DNA from: Alsobacter soli
Lineage (GTDB): Bacteria > Pseudomonadota > Alphaproteobacteria > Rhizobiales > Beijerinckiaceae
Direction: 5' to 3'
NCBI GenBank assembly: GCA_945883115.1
Contig: CAMCXA010000022.1
Span: forward strand, 1 to 35,815
Length of the DNA: 35,815 bases
Shown one piece after another: positions 1-9,960 of this stretch. Each line of letters begins with the position of its first letter. Position 1 is the stretch's first letter. The translations under genes were made by a program, and so were the position numbers. The notes beneath the pieces were generated by a model, which was not told where the DNA came from, made no database searches, and worked only from the letters and a program-made list of their open reading frames with translations.

Positions 1-312
<312 letters not shown>

Positions 313-366
313 CTATACGGTGTCGGCAAGCATCGCGATAGATCAACGCCTGAAGCAAGGGGCAGC

Positions 367-1434
367 ATGCGCATTCTCGGTATTGAAACCACCTGCGATG
401 AAACCGCCGCCTCGGTCGTGGAGCGTGGTCATGACGGGCACGGTCATATTCTGTCCAACGAGATTCTGAGCCAGATCGCCCAGCATCAGGCCTATGGCGG
501 CGTTGTCCCTGAAATTGCCGCCCGCGCCCATGTGGATGTCGCCGATATCCTCGTCAAACGCGCACTCGATGCCGCCGGCATGAAACTCCGCGATCTCGAC
601 GGCATCGCCGCCGCCGCTGGCCCGGGCCTTATCGGCGGGGTCATGGTCGGCCTGACAACGGCCAAAGCGCTCGCGCTCGTCTCGGGCAAGCCCTTAATCG
701 CCGTCAATCACCTCGAAGCGCACGCTTTGTCCCCGCGCCTCACCGACCGCCTCGACTTTCCTTATCTCCTGTTGCTCGCCTCGGGCGGCCACAGCCAATT
801 GCTCATGGTACGCGGTGTCGGCGATTATGTCCGGCTCGGCACCACAATCGACGATGCGCTCGGCGAAGCCTTCGACAAAACCGCCAAAATGCTTGGCCTG
901 CCCTATCCCGGCGGCCCCGAAGTCGAGCGCCATGCGCTGCTCGGCAATCCCGATCGTTTCACCCTGCCGCGCCCGATGCTCGGCCGCAAAGAGCCGGATT
1001 TTTCACTCTCCGGCCTTAAAACTGCCGTTCGTCTCGAAGCCGAACGCGTTGCTCCGCTCACTACCACTGACGTCAACGATATCTGCGCCTCCTTTCAGGC
1101 AGCCATTGTCGATGTCGTTGTCGATCGCACGAAAATGGCACTCCGTCTTGCCAAAGCCTCGATTGGCAACCCGACAGCATTGGTGATTGCCGGCGGCGTC
1201 GCCGCCAATATCGCCATGCGCAAAGCCCTGAAGCGTCTCGCCAATGATAACGGCCTCGCTTTGATCGCACCACCTCTCGCCCTCTGCACCGATAATGGTG
1301 CCATGATCGCCTGGGCCGGTATCGAGCGGTTGCGCCTCGGCCTGACCGACGACATGGCCACGCCGCCCCGCGCGCGATGGCCGCTCGACATGAAACCTGC
1401 ACCTGTCCAGCCAGAGGCAATTGTGGATGTTTGA
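367..1434 (+). CDS. tsaD: tRNA N6-adenosine threonylcarbamoyltransferase TsaD
   Basis: TsaD transfers the threonylcarbamoyl group from threonylcarbamoyl-AMP to A37 of ANN-decoding tRNAs, working with TsaB and TsaE. The protein is 355 residues, normal for the family. It opens [16 protein letters not shown], carries the metal-binding NHLEAH motif (His115, His119), the ASGGHSQL segment, and a C-terminal [11 protein letters not shown] that holds the third metal ligand. The frame is open upstream to 256, but ATG 367 is chosen because it gives the canonical N-terminus and has AAGGGG just upstream. The last eight bases overlap gpsA, so the two are probably translationally coupled. Confidence 0.97.
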   Translation: MRILGIETTCDETAASVVERGHDGHGHILSNEILSQIAQHQAYGGVVPEIAARAHVDVADILVKRALDAAGMKLRDLDGIAAAAGPGLIGGVMVGLTTAKALALVSGKPLIAVNHLEAHALSPRLTDRLDFPYLLLLASGGHSQLLMVRGVGDYVRLGTTIDDALGEAFDKTAKMLGLPYPGGPEVERHALLGNPDRFTLPRPMLGRKEPDFSLSGLKTAVRLEAERVAPLTTTDVNDICASFQAAIVDVVVDRTKMALRLAKASIGNPTALVIAGGVAANIAMRKALKRLANDNGLALIAPPLALCTDNGAMIAWAGIERLRLGLTDDMATPPRARWPLDMKPAPVQPEAIVDV

Positions 1435-2422
1435 AACGATTTCAGTTCTTGGGGGAGGCGCATGGGGAACCGCCCTTGCCCTTGCCGCTGCACGCGCCGG
1501 GCGAAAAGTCGTGCTCTGGACACGCGACACCGACCACGCCGAAACCATGCAGCGCACCCGCGAAAATGCCCCGCGCCTTCCGGGTATTCCCCTTCCCGAA
1601 ACGATCCGGATAACCGCATCGCTGAAGGACGCTGCAGACTCAGCCCGCGCGATCCTGCTCGCCGTCCCGGCACAAAGCCTGCGCGGCGTCACCGAAGCCT
1701 TGTCTCTTGTCGTCAAGCAAGGCATCCCGATCATCATTTGTGCCAAGGGGATTGATCAGCGGTCGGGCGAGTTCATGAGCGAGATCGTCACCGATACCAT
1801 ACGCGGCGCCATGCCCGGCATCCTGTCCGGTCCGAGCTTCGCTGTCGACGTTGCCAAGGGCCTGCCAACGGCAATCGTTCTCGCGGCACCGCTTGAGCCG
1901 GTTGCAGAAGCACTCACCCGCGCACTCTCCTCGCCCGCATTCCGGATCTACCATTCAACCGATATTCGCGGCGTTGAAATTGGCGGCGCGGCCAAAAATG
2001 TTCTCGCCATCGCCGCAGGGATCGTCGAAGGTCGTGGGCTGGGAGATAGTGCCCGCGCGGCTATCACCGCCCGCGGCTTTGCAGAACTCTCGCGCTTGGC
2101 GCGCTCCTACGGCGCAAAACCTGAAACGCTGATGGGCCTGTCCGGTCTCGGCGATCTCGTGCTCACCTGTGCGTCGCGCAAATCCCGCAACTTCGCTTTC
2201 GGCGACGATCTCGGGCGCGGCCTCTCATTATCGGAGGCAGGAGGCGGCAAACTCGCTGAAGGCGTTCATACGGCCCGCATTCTCGTCGATATGGCCCGCG
2301 CCCGCAGCGTCGATATGCCGATTGCAGAGGCCGTAGCAGATATCCTCGCAGGCCGGATCAGCATTCAAGAATCGATTGATCTTCTGTTGATGCGTCCGTT
2401 AAAAACCGAATACGAAACCTGA
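1427..2422 (+). CDS. gpsA: NAD(P)-dependent glycerol-3-phosphate dehydrogenase
   Basis: GpsA reduces dihydroxyacetone phosphate to sn-glycerol 3-phosphate, the backbone for phospholipid synthesis. The 331-residue product has the N-terminal Rossmann fingerprint [14 protein letters not shown] (residues 5-18), the middle [15 protein letters not shown] segment and [14 protein letters not shown] with the catalytic Lys region. Two starts are possible, TTG 1421 and ATG 1427. ATG 1427 is preferred because AGAGG at 1413-1417 is about nine bases away. The start overlaps the end of tsaD by eight bases. It makes the substrate that acyltransferases such as the PlsC-type enzyme further right build on. Confidence 0.96.
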   Translation: MFETISVLGGGAWGTALALAAARAGRKVVLWTRDTDHAETMQRTRENAPRLPGIPLPETIRITASLKDAADSARAILLAVPAQSLRGVTEALSLVVKQGIPIIICAKGIDQRSGEFMSEIVTDTIRGAMPGILSGPSFAVDVAKGLPTAIVLAAPLEPVAEALTRALSSPAFRIYHSTDIRGVEIGGAAKNVLAIAAGIVEGRGLGDSARAAITARGFAELSRLARSYGAKPETLMGLSGLGDLVLTCASRKSRNFAFGDDLGRGLSLSEAGGGKLAEGVHTARILVDMARARSVDMPIAEAVADILAGRISIQESIDLLLMRPLKTEYET

Positions 2423-2440
2423 ATTCCGGAAGAGGCTCCC

Positions 2441-2857
2441 ATGGCATATTGGCTCTATAAATCCGAACCCTTCAAATGGTCATGGGACCATCAGGTCGAA
2501 GCGGGCGCGAAGGGCACGTTCTGGAACGGTGTGCGCAACCATTCCGCCAAGCTCAACATGATCGCGATGAAAAAGGGCGATCAGGGCTTCTTCTATCATT
2601 CCAATGAAGGCAAGGAGATTGTCGGCATTGTCGAGGTAATCCGCGAAGCCTATCCCGACCCCACGGCAGAACCTGGTGAACCCTGGGTCGTCGTCGACCT
2701 CAAAGCCGTCAAAGCCATGCCCCGCCCAGTCACCCTCGCCCACGTGAAAGCCGAGCCCCGCCTCGCCAAAATGTCGCTCGTGACCAGCATGCGCCTCTCG
2801 GTTCAACCGGTCACAGCGGAAGAATGGAAAATTGTTTGCGAGTTGGGTGGGGTGTAA
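2441..2857 (+). CDS. EVE domain-containing protein
   Basis: This 138-residue protein is a single EVE domain, related to PUA domains and to human THYN1. It begins AYWLYKSEPFKWSW, followed by TFWNGVRNHSAKLNM and GDQGFFYHSNEGKEIVGI, which form the characteristic pocket. EVE domains are thought to recognise modified bases in nucleic acids. The true ligand of this housekeeping group is not established, so the role is left general. It starts 18 bases after gpsA with a GGAAGAGG ribosome binding site and is likely the last gene of the tsaD-gpsA unit. Confidence 0.9.
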   Translation: MAYWLYKSEPFKWSWDHQVEAGAKGTFWNGVRNHSAKLNMIAMKKGDQGFFYHSNEGKEIVGIVEVIREAYPDPTAEPGEPWVVVDLKAVKAMPRPVTLAHVKAEPRLAKMSLVTSMRLSVQPVTAEEWKIVCELGGV

Positions 2858-2967
2858 TCTGCCACCCGACCAAAGTGTGAGCCTTCCTTCCCTTGCAGGC
2901 GCGCGTCTCCCTCGTCATAATGGTCTGGAAAAGGCGGTGAGAACCGCTCGCGTCAACAGGAGGATGA

Positions 2968-3033
2968 ATGTCGGCCAATAGCCGCGCATTCACGGTAGGG
3001 AGAGAGACATGTCCGAGAAAGTGTATCCGGTAA
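2968..3033 (+). other. Possible leader mini-ORF overlapping the acs start
   Basis: A perfect AGGAGG at 2958-2963 stands about 40 bases before the acs ATG and serves a different frame. ATG 2968 opens 21 codons (beginning [12 protein letters not shown]) that end 25 bases inside acs. An alternative ATG at 2964 gives only five codons. acs has its own GGGAGAGAG site, so the upstream site is unnecessary for it. It may be a regulatory leader ORF or a chance match; no function is claimed. Confidence 0.25.
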
Positions 3034-4955
3034 CACCCGAATGGTCGAAGCGCGCCCACATCGACAATGCCCGCTACCTTGAAATGTATGCCGCATCGAT
3101 CAAGGATCCGGTGAAATTCTGGGGCGAGGAAGGCAAGCGCATCGACTGGATCAAACCCTACACGCAGGTCAAGAACACCTCTTACGCCCCCGGCAATATC
3201 CATATCGAATGGTATGGCGACGGCACTACCAATATTTCGATGAATTGCATTGATCGTCATCTCCCGAAGCGGGCCAACCAAACCGCGATCATCTGGGAAG
3301 GCGACGACCCGAAAGACAGCCGCCACATCACCTATCAGGAACTGCACGACGAAGTCTGCCGCTTCGCCAATGTCCTCAAAAGTCACGGCGTCAAAAAGGG
3401 CGATACCGTTACAATTTATATGCCCATGGTTCCCGAAGCCGCTTTCGCCATGCTGGCCTGCACGCGCATCGGCGCCGTGCACTCGATCGTTTTCGGCGGA
3501 TTCTCGCCCGACTCACTTGCCGGGCGGATCGACGGGTGCAAATCCAAAGTCCTGATCACCGCCGATGAAGGTCTGCGCGGCGGCAAGAAGGTTCCGCTTA
3601 AGGCCAATGCGGATGAAGCCCTCAAGCGCGTCCCGGGCCTTGTTACGACTCAACTCGTCATTCGTCGCACAGGTGGCGATGTCCATATGCAGGATGGGCG
3701 CGACTATTATTACGACGTCGAGGCCGCCAAGGCTGAAACCCAGTGCAAGCCCGAGGAGATGGAAGCCGAGGCTCCTCTCTTCATCCTTTATACCTCAGGG
3801 TCAACCGGCGCACCAAAAGGCGTCGTCCACACAACCGCCGGCTATCTCGTTCACGCCTCAATGACGCATGAATATGTCTTCGACTATCACGAAGGCGATA
3901 TTTACTGGTGCACCGCCGATGTCGGCTGGGTCACCGGCCACAGCTATATCGTCTATGGCCCGCTCGCCAACGGCGCGACGACCCTGATGTTCGAGGGCGT
4001 CCCGAATTATCCCTCGCTCTCCCGCTTCTGGGAAGTTATCGACAAGCACAAGGTCAATATTTTCTACACCGCCCCGACAGCGATCCGCTCGCTCATGGGT
4101 GCGGGCGAAGAGCCTGTCAAAAAGACCTCCCGCGCGTCGCTGCGTCTGCTCGGCTCGGTCGGCGAGCCGATCAATCCAGAAGCATGGGAATGGTATCACC
4201 GCGTCGTTGGCGATGATCGCTGCCCCATTGTCGATACATGGTGGCAGACGGAAACCGGCGGCATTCTGATCGCGCCGCTCCCCGGAGCCACTGATTTGAA
4301 GCCCGGTTCCGCCACCCGCCCCTTCTTCGGCGTGAAACCCGAAATCGTCGACGCCGACGGCAAGGTGCTGGAGGGTGCATGCTCCGGCAATCTGGTCATC
4401 ACCGATTCATGGCCCGGGCAGATGCGCACCGTCTATGGTGATCACAAACGGTTCATGGAAACCTATTTCGCGACCTACCCGAACAAATACTTCACCGGCG
4501 ATGGCTGCCGCCGCGACGAAGACGGCTATTACTGGATCACCGGCCGCGTTGATGACGTCATCAACGTGTCAGGTCACCGCATGGGCACGGCAGAGGTCGA
4601 AAGCGCGCTGGTCGCGCACGAAAAAGTCTCCGAAGCCGCCGTTGTCGGCTATCCGCATGACATCAAAGGACAAGGCATCTATGCGTATGTCACCCTGATG
4701 ACCGGCACCGAACCGACAGAAGTGCTGCGAAAAGAGCTAGTCGCATGGGTCCGCAAAGAAATCGGCCCCATTGCCTCGCCCGATCTCATCCAGTTTGCAC
4801 CGGGCCTGCCCAAAACCCGCTCGGGAAAAATCATGCGCCGCATCTTGCGCAAGATCGCAGAGGATGATTTCGGCAGCTTGGGTGACACGTCAACGTTGAA
4901 TGACCCGACCGTCGTCGATGATTTGATTGCCAACCGGCAGAACAAGCGAGGATAA
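3009..4955 (+). CDS. acs: Acetyl-CoA synthetase
   Basis: Acs activates acetate with ATP and CoA through acetyl-AMP, feeding acetate into the TCA cycle. The 648-residue length is typical. The N-terminus reads [17 protein letters not shown], and the adenylate-forming core motif [14 protein letters not shown] lies around residue 262. [10 protein letters not shown] follows, then the C-terminal [15 protein letters not shown], whose Lys near residue 606 is the site acetylated by Pat-type enzymes in this family. The ATG at 3009 has a GGAG six bases upstream. The nearest relative in the window is the propionyl-CoA synthetase on the minus strand at 22-24 kb. The stop codon TAATG overlaps the start of a small ORF. 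Confidence 0.97.
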   Translation: MSEKVYPVTPEWSKRAHIDNARYLEMYAASIKDPVKFWGEEGKRIDWIKPYTQVKNTSYAPGNIHIEWYGDGTTNISMNCIDRHLPKRANQTAIIWEGDDPKDSRHITYQELHDEVCRFANVLKSHGVKKGDTVTIYMPMVPEAAFAMLACTRIGAVHSIVFGGFSPDSLAGRIDGCKSKVLITADEGLRGGKKVPLKANADEALKRVPGLVTTQLVIRRTGGDVHMQDGRDYYYDVEAAKAETQCKPEEMEAEAPLFILYTSGSTGAPKGVVHTTAGYLVHASMTHEYVFDYHEGDIYWCTADVGWVTGHSYIVYGPLANGATTLMFEGVPNYPSLSRFWEVIDKHKVNIFYTAPTAIRSLMGAGEEPVKKTSRASLRLLGSVGEPINPEAWEWYHRVVGDDRCPIVDTWWQTETGGILIAPLPGATDLKPGSATRPFFGVKPEIVDADGKVLEGACSGNLVITDSWPGQMRTVYGDHKRFMETYFATYPNKYFTGDGCRRDEDGYYWITGRVDDVINVSGHRMGTAEVESALVAHEKVSEAAVVGYPHDIKGQGIYAYVTLMTGTEPTEVLRKELVAWVRKEIGPIASPDLIQFAPGLPKTRSGKIMRRILRKIAEDDFGSLGDTSTLNDPTVVDDLIANRQNKRG

Positions 4956-5158
4956 TGAGCTCTAAACTAAGAAAATTCGGTTTAGAGCGATGGAACAATT
5001 GCCTAGCTCAAGCATTGAATCGCTGTCTCCGCGCTGTCTGGAGCGCCCCCTTCTCCAAGTGGCGCGGAGCCGCCTCCGCCTGTCAAGCATCATTTGACCG
5101 GACGAATAAGGCGCAGTACCTCTGGCGCTATGTTCAATTTAGAGCGAGTTTGATCTGA
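4955..5158 (+). CDS. Small ORF of unknown status, end-overlapping both neighbours
   Basis: The 67-codon frame starts at the last base of the acs stop (TAATG) and its own stop overlaps the next start (TGATG at 5156-5160). The predicted peptide is rich in Trp, Arg and Cys (begins [16 protein letters not shown]) with no motif or membrane segment that I recognise. No separate ribosome binding site is visible, so it would depend on coupling. Composition argues for non-coding spacer; the exact fit argues for something more. I treat it as unproven. Confidence 0.22.
   Translation: MSSKLRKFGLERWNNCLAQALNRCLRAVWSAPFSKWRGAASACQASFDRTNKAQYLWRYVQFRASLI
4960..4987 (+). other. Inverted repeat just after acs
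   Basis: CTCTAAAC (4960-4967) is perfectly complementary to GTTTAGAG (4980-4987), separated by a 12-base AT-rich loop. It starts five bases after the acs stop. No T-run follows, so it is not a classical intrinsic terminator; it could stabilise the acs mRNA 3' end or attenuate readthrough. The element TTTAGAGCGA at its right arm recurs near 5139, just before the next gene. Confidence 0.4.
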
Positions 5159-6576
5159 TGGTTACACCGTCCAAAGTCACGCCCGTCATACTCTGCGGAG
5201 GTTCCGGGACCCGGCTTTGGCCTGCATCACGCGATTCCCTTCCCAAACAATTCATTCCGCTTCTGGGCACGCTGTCCACTTTTCAGGCAACCTTGCGGCG
5301 CGTGGCTGATCAAACCCTGTTCTCCCGCCCCCTCGTTGTGACCAATCAAAAATTCCGTTTTCTTGTCGAAGATCAGGCAAAGGCGATCGACATTCCGATC
5401 GATATCCTTCTCGAGCCTGTGGGTCGCGACTCAGCACCCGCCATCGCCGCTGCTTCTGTCGTTCTGCAGGAGAGTGCTCCCGGCGATCTCGCGCTCATTC
5501 TTGCAGCTGATCACGTGATCAACGACACGGCTGGCTTTATCGCCAGCGTACGAGATGCCGTCCCTGCCGCCGACAATGGCGCCATCATGACCTTCGGCAT
5601 CGTGCCCGGCTTCGCCTCGACTGCTTACGGGTATGTTGCCACCGGAAAAGCCATTAACGGAGCCGCTCTTTCTGTCTCGAAATTTCTCGAAAAGCCCGAC
5701 TCTGCCAAAGCCGAGGAACTTGTTTCCGCCGGTTGCCTCTGGAACAGCGGAAATTTTCTGTTTCGTCCGGACGTCATGCTGAAAGAACTCGCCACCTTCG
5801 AGCCCGAACTCTTCACGGAAGTGACTGCCGCAGTTGCGAAGCATGAACTGGATCTCGGCGCACGTTTGCTCAATGCGGTCGCCTTCGGTCGCGCGACAAA
5901 AATCTCCATTGATTATGCTGTCATGCAAAGGACAGCACTTGCAGGTGTCGTAAAGGCCCGGTTTGACTGGTCGGATATCGGCACATGGGGTTCGCTCTGG
6001 GACGCCTCGCCCCATGATGAAAACGGCAACACAACATCCGGCCCCGTTGAACTGCTCAACACGCGCAATTCCATCGTCCATGCGGAGAACGTTCTCACGA
6101 CGCTTGTCGGCCTTGAAGATGTTGTGGTGGTTTCCACCCGCGATGCCGTCCTCGTCACAAAGCGCGATGAGTCAGGCCAGATCAAAACCTTGGTCGACGC
6201 ACTGAAGGCCAAAGGACGCTCCGAGGCGACCGAGCACCTGAAAATGTACCGCCCATGGGGTGCCTATGAGCGCATCGATATAGGCCGTCGCTTTCAGGTC
6301 AAGCGGATCACGGTCAATCCGGGCGGCCGCCTCTCATTGCAAAAGCATTTTCATCGCTCGGAACATTGGGTTGTTGTAACCGGTACGGCCGAGGTCACCG
6401 TAGGCGATAAAGTCCTCATTCTGCACGAAAACGAGAGCACCTATATCCCGCTCGGAGAAGTCCATCGCCTCGCCAATCCGGGCAAAATCCCGCTCGAAAT
6501 CATCGAAATTCAAGTCGGTGCCTACACAGGCGAAGATGATATCGTGCGGATCGAGGATACTTACGGACGGACCTAA
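5158..6576 (+). CDS. manC: Bifunctional mannose-1-phosphate guanylyltransferase / mannose-6-phosphate isomerase
   Basis: This type II enzyme converts fructose-6-phosphate to mannose-6-phosphate and makes GDP-mannose from mannose-1-phosphate and GTP, a precursor for surface polysaccharides. In the 472 residues the nucleotidyltransferase signature runs from Cys13 to Phe32 (GGSGTRLWPAS then LPKQF), with FLEKP and WNSGNF further on. The C-terminal cupin has the isomerase motif GGRLSLQKHFHRSEHW with its zinc-binding histidines. Family names include manC, cpsB, xanB and algA; substrate preference cannot be read here. The start ATG overlaps the preceding small ORF stop. No polysaccharide cluster surrounds it, so it is probably a stand-alone supply gene. 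Confidence 0.93.
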   Translation: MVTPSKVTPVILCGGSGTRLWPASRDSLPKQFIPLLGTLSTFQATLRRVADQTLFSRPLVVTNQKFRFLVEDQAKAIDIPIDILLEPVGRDSAPAIAAASVVLQESAPGDLALILAADHVINDTAGFIASVRDAVPAADNGAIMTFGIVPGFASTAYGYVATGKAINGAALSVSKFLEKPDSAKAEELVSAGCLWNSGNFLFRPDVMLKELATFEPELFTEVTAAVAKHELDLGARLLNAVAFGRATKISIDYAVMQRTALAGVVKARFDWSDIGTWGSLWDASPHDENGNTTSGPVELLNTRNSIVHAENVLTTLVGLEDVVVVSTRDAVLVTKRDESGQIKTLVDALKAKGRSEATEHLKMYRPWGAYERIDIGRRFQVKRITVNPGGRLSLQKHFHRSEHWVVVTGTAEVTVGDKVLILHENESTYIPLGEVHRLANPGKIPLEIIEIQVGAYTGEDDIVRIEDTYGRT

Positions 6577-6666
6577 AAGCAAAGATCAGGAAGTACTCGA
6601 CAATCCTAGCCATTCGGGGCACTCTTGATGGACTGATTTGTCATATGATCGTTCTCGGATTTCTTC

Positions 6667-7386
6667 GTGACGGAAACCATTCTCATCATCGTACATCAGG
6701 CTCATTCCACAACTGGGCGCGTTGGCCATTGGCTCAAACATAACGGCTACACCCTCGATATCCGCTGCCCTGCTATCGGCACTCCTTTGCCACAGAACCT
6801 TGCTTCCTATGCCGGCGTGATTGTGTTCGGTGGGCCGATGAGTGCCAATGATCGCGATCCATGGGTTTCTGACGAAATAGATTGCGTCGAACGCACATTA
6901 TCCGCCAGTATTCCCTATCTGGGCATTTGCCTCGGAGCACAAATGCTGTGCCGCGCACTTGGTGGCAAGGTCGCCGCTCATCCCGAAGGCGAAGTCGAAA
7001 TCGGCTATTATCCTATTCAGCCCACAAAAGGGGGGTTCGAACTCGCAAACGGTATCGGGGCCGCTTGGCCGGGCCACGTTTATCACTGGCACCATGAAGG
7101 GTTCGATCTTCCTAAAGGAACACGATGTCTCGCGTCAGGAAACGCCTTCCCCCACCAAGCCTTTTGTGTTGGCAACTCTGCCTATGGCATTCAATTTCAC
7201 CCCGAAGTCACCTACGCAACAATGTGCCGATGGACAACCACATCCATTGACAAGATGAACCATCCGGGTGCCAGAACGCCTCAAGACCACCTCGCGGGCT
7301 GGTATCAGCATGATCGTGACGTCAATCTATGGCTTGGCGCGTTTCTCCATCATTGGGTCAGGAACTCGATAAGTCTTTCAGTCTAG
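6667..7386 (+). CDS. Class I glutamine amidotransferase-like protein
   Basis: The 239-residue protein is a stand-alone class I (triad) glutaminase domain. The nucleophile is Cys88 in GICLGAQ, and the FHPEV segment supplies His178 and Glu180. FGGPMSAND near residue 54 is the usual oxyanion-strand loop. It resembles the GMP synthase-like stand-alone amidotransferases, which are often of unknown acceptor substrate. The start is GTG 6667; no ATG fits better. It follows the mannose enzyme by 90 bases and is followed directly by tspO on the same strand. The complete triad suggests an active hydrolase. Confidence 0.85.
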   Translation: MTETILIIVHQAHSTTGRVGHWLKHNGYTLDIRCPAIGTPLPQNLASYAGVIVFGGPMSANDRDPWVSDEIDCVERTLSASIPYLGICLGAQMLCRALGGKVAAHPEGEVEIGYYPIQPTKGGFELANGIGAAWPGHVYHWHHEGFDLPKGTRCLASGNAFPHQAFCVGNSAYGIQFHPEVTYATMCRWTTTSIDKMNHPGARTPQDHLAGWYQHDRDVNLWLGAFLHHWVRNSISLSV

Positions 7387-7397
7387 AAAGCGGCACC

Positions 7398-7898
7398 ATG
7401 TCCGACACCTCTCACGACTCCGGCAGTCGAAAAATTTACAACGCACTCGTCGCACTTGTCACCGTTATAGCGGCGGGAGCAATCGGCACCCTTGCCACCA
7501 TCCCGAATATTCCGGGCTGGTATGCCGAGCTTGTAAAGCCGTCATTTAACCCGCCAAACTGGATTTTCGGGCCCGTCTGGAGCGCACTCTATCTGATGAT
7601 GGCGGTTGCCTTCTGGCGAATTCTAAGTGGAGATCCTACCCAGCAAGGCCGCCAACGTGCGATTATGCTCTTTGTTGCACAGATGGCATTCAATGCCGGC
7701 TGGTCTGTTGCTTTTTTTGGAATGCACAATCCCGCTCTTGCCCTCGGCGTAATCGCAATACTCGAGACCTTGATCGTGCTGACAATCATGAACTTCCTGA
7801 AGATAGACCGTCTTGCAGGCGCGCTATTGATCCCTTATGCGCTCTGGGTGGCGTTTGCGACGGCGCTCAATATCGCCATCGTCCAACTCAATGCCTGA
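7398..7898 (+). CDS. tspO: TspO/MBR family tryptophan-rich sensory protein
   Basis: TspO proteins are five-helix membrane proteins that bind porphyrins and other ligands. In alphaproteobacteria such as Rhodobacter they modulate tetrapyrrole-linked gene expression. The 166 residues show five hydrophobic segments and the family motif WYAELVKPSFNPPNWIFGPVW (shown here in part: PSFNPPNWIFGPVW). FNAGWSVAFF and the C-terminal ALWVAFATALN are also typical. ATG 7398 is chosen over upstream in-frame starts inside the amidotransferase gene because the protein family begins here. Its TGA directly abuts the hpt stop codon on the other strand, with no base between them. Confidence 0.93.
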   Translation: MSDTSHDSGSRKIYNALVALVTVIAAGAIGTLATIPNIPGWYAELVKPSFNPPNWIFGPVWSALYLMMAVAFWRILSGDPTQQGRQRAIMLFVAQMAFNAGWSVAFFGMHNPALALGVIAILETLIVLTIMNFLKIDRLAGALLIPYALWVAFATALNIAIVQLNA

Positions 7899-8432
7899 TC
7901 AGGCTTTTTCGACGACGCCGACAAACGGCAATTCGCGGAAGCAATGGGCAACATCCATCCCGTACCCGACTACAAAAACATCGGGACACTCGAAGCCGAC
8001 AAAATCAGCTTCGATAGAAACAGCGCGTTTGCCCGGCTTTTCTAGCAAACAGCATGTCAAGACCCGCGCACCGCGTGCGGCCAGCAAATCCTTGGCGAAT
8101 GCAATCGTGCGTCCCGACTCAAGAATATCGTCAATCAGGACCACATCGCGGTCACGCACATAGCTCTCGACATCCTTCAATATTGCAACCTGACCGGAGG
8201 AAACAGTTGCATCCCGATAACTCGAAAGATGCATGAACTCGACCTGTGGTGTCAGTCCCGCATGATGCAAGGCTCGCATCAAATCCGCGGCAAACATAAA
8301 GCTACCCTTGAGGATCGCGACAATCAACAAATCCTTCGGTTGTCGCGTTGCAATGGACTGCGCAATCTCGGTATTACGCTTGGCAATGGATTGTTCATCG
8401 AAAAGAACACTGACGCGACGCTGAAGCGGCAT
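7899..8432 (-). CDS. hpt: Hypoxanthine phosphoribosyltransferase
   Basis: Hpt salvages hypoxanthine (and often guanine) to the nucleotide using PRPP. The 177-residue form from ATG 8432 has the PRPP-binding signature DVVLIDDILESGRT (residues 96-109), the flexible-loop region with SSYRDAT, and KGSFMFAADL near residue 42. An in-frame TTG at 8495 would add 21 residues with no family similarity and a poorly placed ribosome binding site, so the shorter start is preferred. The gene lies downstream of the zinc-finger gene on the minus strand and converges on tspO with zero spacing. Confidence 0.94.
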   Translation of the reverse strand: MPLQRRVSVLFDEQSIAKRNTEIAQSIATRQPKDLLIVAILKGSFMFAADLMRALHHAGLTPQVEFMHLSSYRDATVSSGQVAILKDVESYVRDRDVVLIDDILESGRTIAFAKDLLAARGARVLTCCLLEKPGKRAVSIEADFVGFECPDVFVVGYGMDVAHCFRELPFVGVVEKA

Positions 8433-8498
8433 GAGAAAACCCGGAAGAAACAAAAAGTGTCGCGAGAACTTCGCATGAAGAACCCGTGAGGCCAACTC

Positions 8499-9179
8499 TT
8501 ACATGCTGCCGAAGCGAATGGCTACCTCTTTGCTCTCAGCCGGCGGTGAATTGAGAACCGCCTTGAACGGCACCGGAACACCTGCCGTTATCGTCTCCTT
8601 TGGCGGGTCAATGGTCCATTTGAAGAGTTCTTGCTTCGTCTCGGACAGAACAACGATCTCAATCGGAGGCATTTTTCGCGGCTCCCCGCGATCAGACCAA
8701 ATCTGTCCTTCGATTTTTAAAAAAGACAATCCACGCTCTTCCAAAAACTCAGATTTCAAATCGGTAAATCGCAGCCCGGCGTTTTCGTCAACAGACAACG
8801 CATTCGTGACATCAGAAATTGCTTGATTGACCTGATTTCGAACATCGGAAATACTCATCGCAACGATGCCAATCGCAATAATTCCCGCTACAATACCAAC
8901 AATCTTGAAGGAACTTGAAAGTGCGCCGGATCGAGATTGTGATTTGCGCAGCAAAGCAGAATTGGCGACGTTAGCTGATGCAAGCTCTTCTGCGGTCAGT
9001 TCAGGTTCGCTCATACGAAGCGCCGTGTCGAGATCAAGTTCCTCACCGAGATCGAATGAGTCGGGCATTGCCACCCATTGCGTCTTGCATGCGCCACAAC
9101 GAACGGCTCGCCCAAGTGTACCGATCTGATCGGCGCGGACAAGATAGGAGCAAGAGCATTTTGGACAGATAACCAGCAT
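8499..9179 (-). CDS. MJ0042-type zinc-finger, single-pass membrane protein
   Basis: The 226-residue protein has an N-terminal zinc finger (Cys5, Cys8, Cys28, Cys31), an acidic linker, one transmembrane helix at about residues 92-110 and a C-terminal domain resembling the DUF3426 or FxLYD-like periplasmic folds. The finger would lie in the cytoplasm and the C-terminus outside. Its function is not known. It is divergent from ftsE-ftsX across 85 bases, an arrangement seen repeatedly in alphaproteobacteria, which suggests an envelope or division-linked role. hpt follows it on the same strand. Confidence 0.85.
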   Translation of the reverse strand: MLVICPKCSCSYLVRADQIGTLGRAVRCGACKTQWVAMPDSFDLGEELDLDTALRMSEPELTAEELASANVANSALLRKSQSRSGALSSSFKIVGIVAGIIAIGIVAMSISDVRNQVNQAISDVTNALSVDENAGLRFTDLKSEFLEERGLSFLKIEGQIWSDRGEPRKMPPIEIVVLSETKQELFKWTIDPPKETITAGVPVPFKAVLNSPPAESKEVAIRFGSM

Positions 9180-9264
9180 GGCGAATCAGATACGATGTGG
9201 AAAATGAAATAAGTAACCTAACGTCATAGTTTACTTTCAACTCTTAGCAAAGGCTGAAAGCACG

Positions 9265-9960
9265 GTGCAAGCGCCTGGATCCAAACGACGGGAAGATCTT
9301 GTCCGCTTCGAGAATGTCGGTCTGCGTTACGGCATGGGACCGGAAATTCTCAAGGATATCTCCTTCTCAATCGCACCAAGCTCGTTCCAGTTCGTTACAG
9401 GACCTTCTGGAACGGGCAAAACAACACTGTTGCGTTTGATCCTTCTGTCACTCAAGCCTACGCGCGGGCTCATCTCCCTATTTGGTCAGGATGTCACCCA
9501 GTTGAGCGCGCCGACTCTCACAAAGTTTCGTCGACGTATGGGAGTGGTATTCCAGGACTTTCGTTTACTTGATCACCTTACCACCTATGAGAACGTTGCA
9601 TTGCCCCTTCGCGTTCAGGGGCGATCGGAGTCAGGCTACAAGAAGGAAGTCGTTGAGCTGCTTCAATGGATAGGCCTTGGCGACCGAATTCTATCTTTCC
9701 CGTCAACAATGTCGGGAGGAGAGAAACAACGGGCGGCAATTGCCCGGGCGCTCGTCGTTCAACCTGATATTCTATTGGCAGATGAGCCTACCGGAAACCT
9801 CGATGGTGTCCTTGCGCGGCGCTTGCTACGCCTCTTTGCCGAGCTAAATCGCTCGGGCACGGCGATTGTCATTGCAACTCACGATCTCGCACTGATGGAT
9901 CAATTCGACGGTGTTCGACGCATGGTTCTTGGTGGCAACAGGTTGCATATCGATGAATAG
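9265..9960 (+). CDS. ftsE: Cell division ATP-binding protein FtsE
   Basis: FtsE is the ATPase of the FtsEX complex, which couples the divisome to septal peptidoglycan hydrolases. The 231 residues contain Walker A GPSGTGKT (46-53), the Q-loop VFQDFRLL near 95-102, the ABC signature MSGGEKQ (149-155) and Walker B ILLADEP (169-175). A switch His follows in ATHDLAL. The start is GTG 9265. The last eight bases overlap ftsX, as usual for this pair. Confidence 0.95.
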   Translation: MQAPGSKRREDLVRFENVGLRYGMGPEILKDISFSIAPSSFQFVTGPSGTGKTTLLRLILLSLKPTRGLISLFGQDVTQLSAPTLTKFRRRMGVVFQDFRLLDHLTTYENVALPLRVQGRSESGYKKEVVELLQWIGLGDRILSFPSTMSGGEKQRAAIARALVVQPDILLADEPTGNLDGVLARRLLRLFAELNRSGTAIVIATHDLALMDQFDGVRRMVLGGNRLHIDE

